From Tannerella sp. (GTDB lineage: Bacteria; Bacteroidota; Bacteroidia; Bacteroidales; Tannerellaceae), in contig JAITQL010000216.1 in assembly GCA_031288935.1 (NCBI GenBank), positions 1 to 5,634 of the forward strand: DNA of 5,634 nt. The letters run 5' to 3'. The notes beneath the pieces were generated by a model. It ran no database searches. It was not told the origin of the DNA and worked only from the letters and a program-made list of their open reading frames with translations. The position numbers and the translations under genes were made by a program. This document shows positions 5,340 through 5,634 of the stretch, one piece after another. How positions within the stretch are numbered: the first letter of the stretch is position 1; every line of letters starts with the position of its first letter.

Positions 5340-5634
5340 ATGACAATGATATTCTTGAGAGGAATATTTTACAGGAAAACAGGTAAAGTGATAAAATATT
5401 CTTTTTTTCTATTGTGGATGGGCTTTACGCAACTTCAGGCTGAAGAAGCGGACAGGCAAGGCGGGAAGGTACGCAACAGGCCGGACACAGCGCCGGCTTA
5501 TGCAGTGAATCATGCAAACGGACTGTCCGTTTGGCAATCCTCGCAACAGGGAGTTACCGTTACAGGTACAGTCAGCGATGCGTCCGGCGAACCCTTGCCG
5601 GGCGACAATGTAATGATTAAAGGGTCGCTAGCCG
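5340..5634 (+). CDS. SusC/RagA-type TonB-dependent outer-membrane receptor (N-terminus only)
   Basis: The reading frame is open from the ATG at 5340 to the window end, giving 98 complete codons. Residues 1-34 form a long basic n-region, a hydrophobic core (YSFFLLWMGF, 20-29) and a likely cleavage after QLQA. A polar linker of about 36 residues leads to GVTVTGTVSD (71-80) and GEPLPGDNVMIKG (83-95). This is the start of the carboxypeptidase-regulatory-like domain that opens SusC/RagA receptors. These proteins import oligosaccharides or other nutrients across the outer membrane with a SusD lipoprotein partner and TonB energy. No STN signalling domain precedes it, so anti-sigma-linked control is not suggested. 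Alternative in-frame starts are ATG 5346 and GTG 5388; the GTG would give a compact signal peptide and follows an AGG-containing stretch. The plug, barrel and any SusD lie beyond the window, so the substrate is unknown. Confidence 0.8.
   Translation, partial: MTMIFLRGIFYRKTGKVIKYSFFLLWMGFTQLQAEEADRQGGKVRNRPDTAPAYAVNHANGLSVWQSSQQGVTVTGTVSDASGEPLPGDNVMIKGSLA

Overview
The window looks like chromosomal DNA from a member of the Bacteroidales (Bacteroidota). Four signs point that way. The start codons lack clear Shine-Dalgarno sequences and follow A/T-rich leaders. A TAnnTTTG-type promoter box lies upstream of pstS. The radical SAM protein closely resembles the Bacteroides-type anaerobic sulfatase maturase. 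The window ends inside a SusC/RagA-type TonB-dependent receptor. The coding DNA is visibly richer in G+C than the intergenic DNA. I cannot assign a genus.

Layout. Positions 1-799 (minus strand) hold nearly all of a secreted SGNH/GDSL hydrolase; only its extreme C-terminus is missing. A divergent intergenic region (800-992) carries tandem TTGAA-core repeats and a plausible promoter for the plus-strand genes. Next come pstS (993-1946), pstC (1948-2871) and pstA (2868-3716), packed with a 1-base gap and a 4-base ATGA overlap. They encode the binding lipoprotein and the two permeases of a phosphate ABC importer. After 21 bases comes an anaerobic sulfatase-maturating radical SAM enzyme (3738-4919) instead of the expected pstB and phoU. 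A roughly 420-base non-coding stretch (4920-5339) follows. It holds terminator-like hairpins, a second cluster of TTGAA/TTCAA repeats, and several perfect palindromes. From about 5340 the N-terminus of a SusC-like receptor begins and runs off the window.

How the genes fit together. PstS would capture phosphate in the periplasm and PstC/PstA would carry it across the inner membrane, but the ATPase PstB must be encoded elsewhere. The radical SAM enzyme would install formylglycine in sulfatases before export. It is probably co-transcribed with the transporter, given the short gap and lack of a visible terminator. The SusC-like receptor is separated by its own regulatory region and is probably a distinct unit for nutrient uptake.

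Most notable points: the pst operon without pstB/phoU and with a sulfatase maturase in their place; replacement of several classical phosphate-contact residues in PstS; an EF-hand-like loop in PstS; related short repeats bracketing the pst-maturase unit; and paired CGTATACG palindromes ahead of the receptor gene. I see no phage, transposon, CRISPR array or RNA gene, and nothing that is convincingly a wholly new system.
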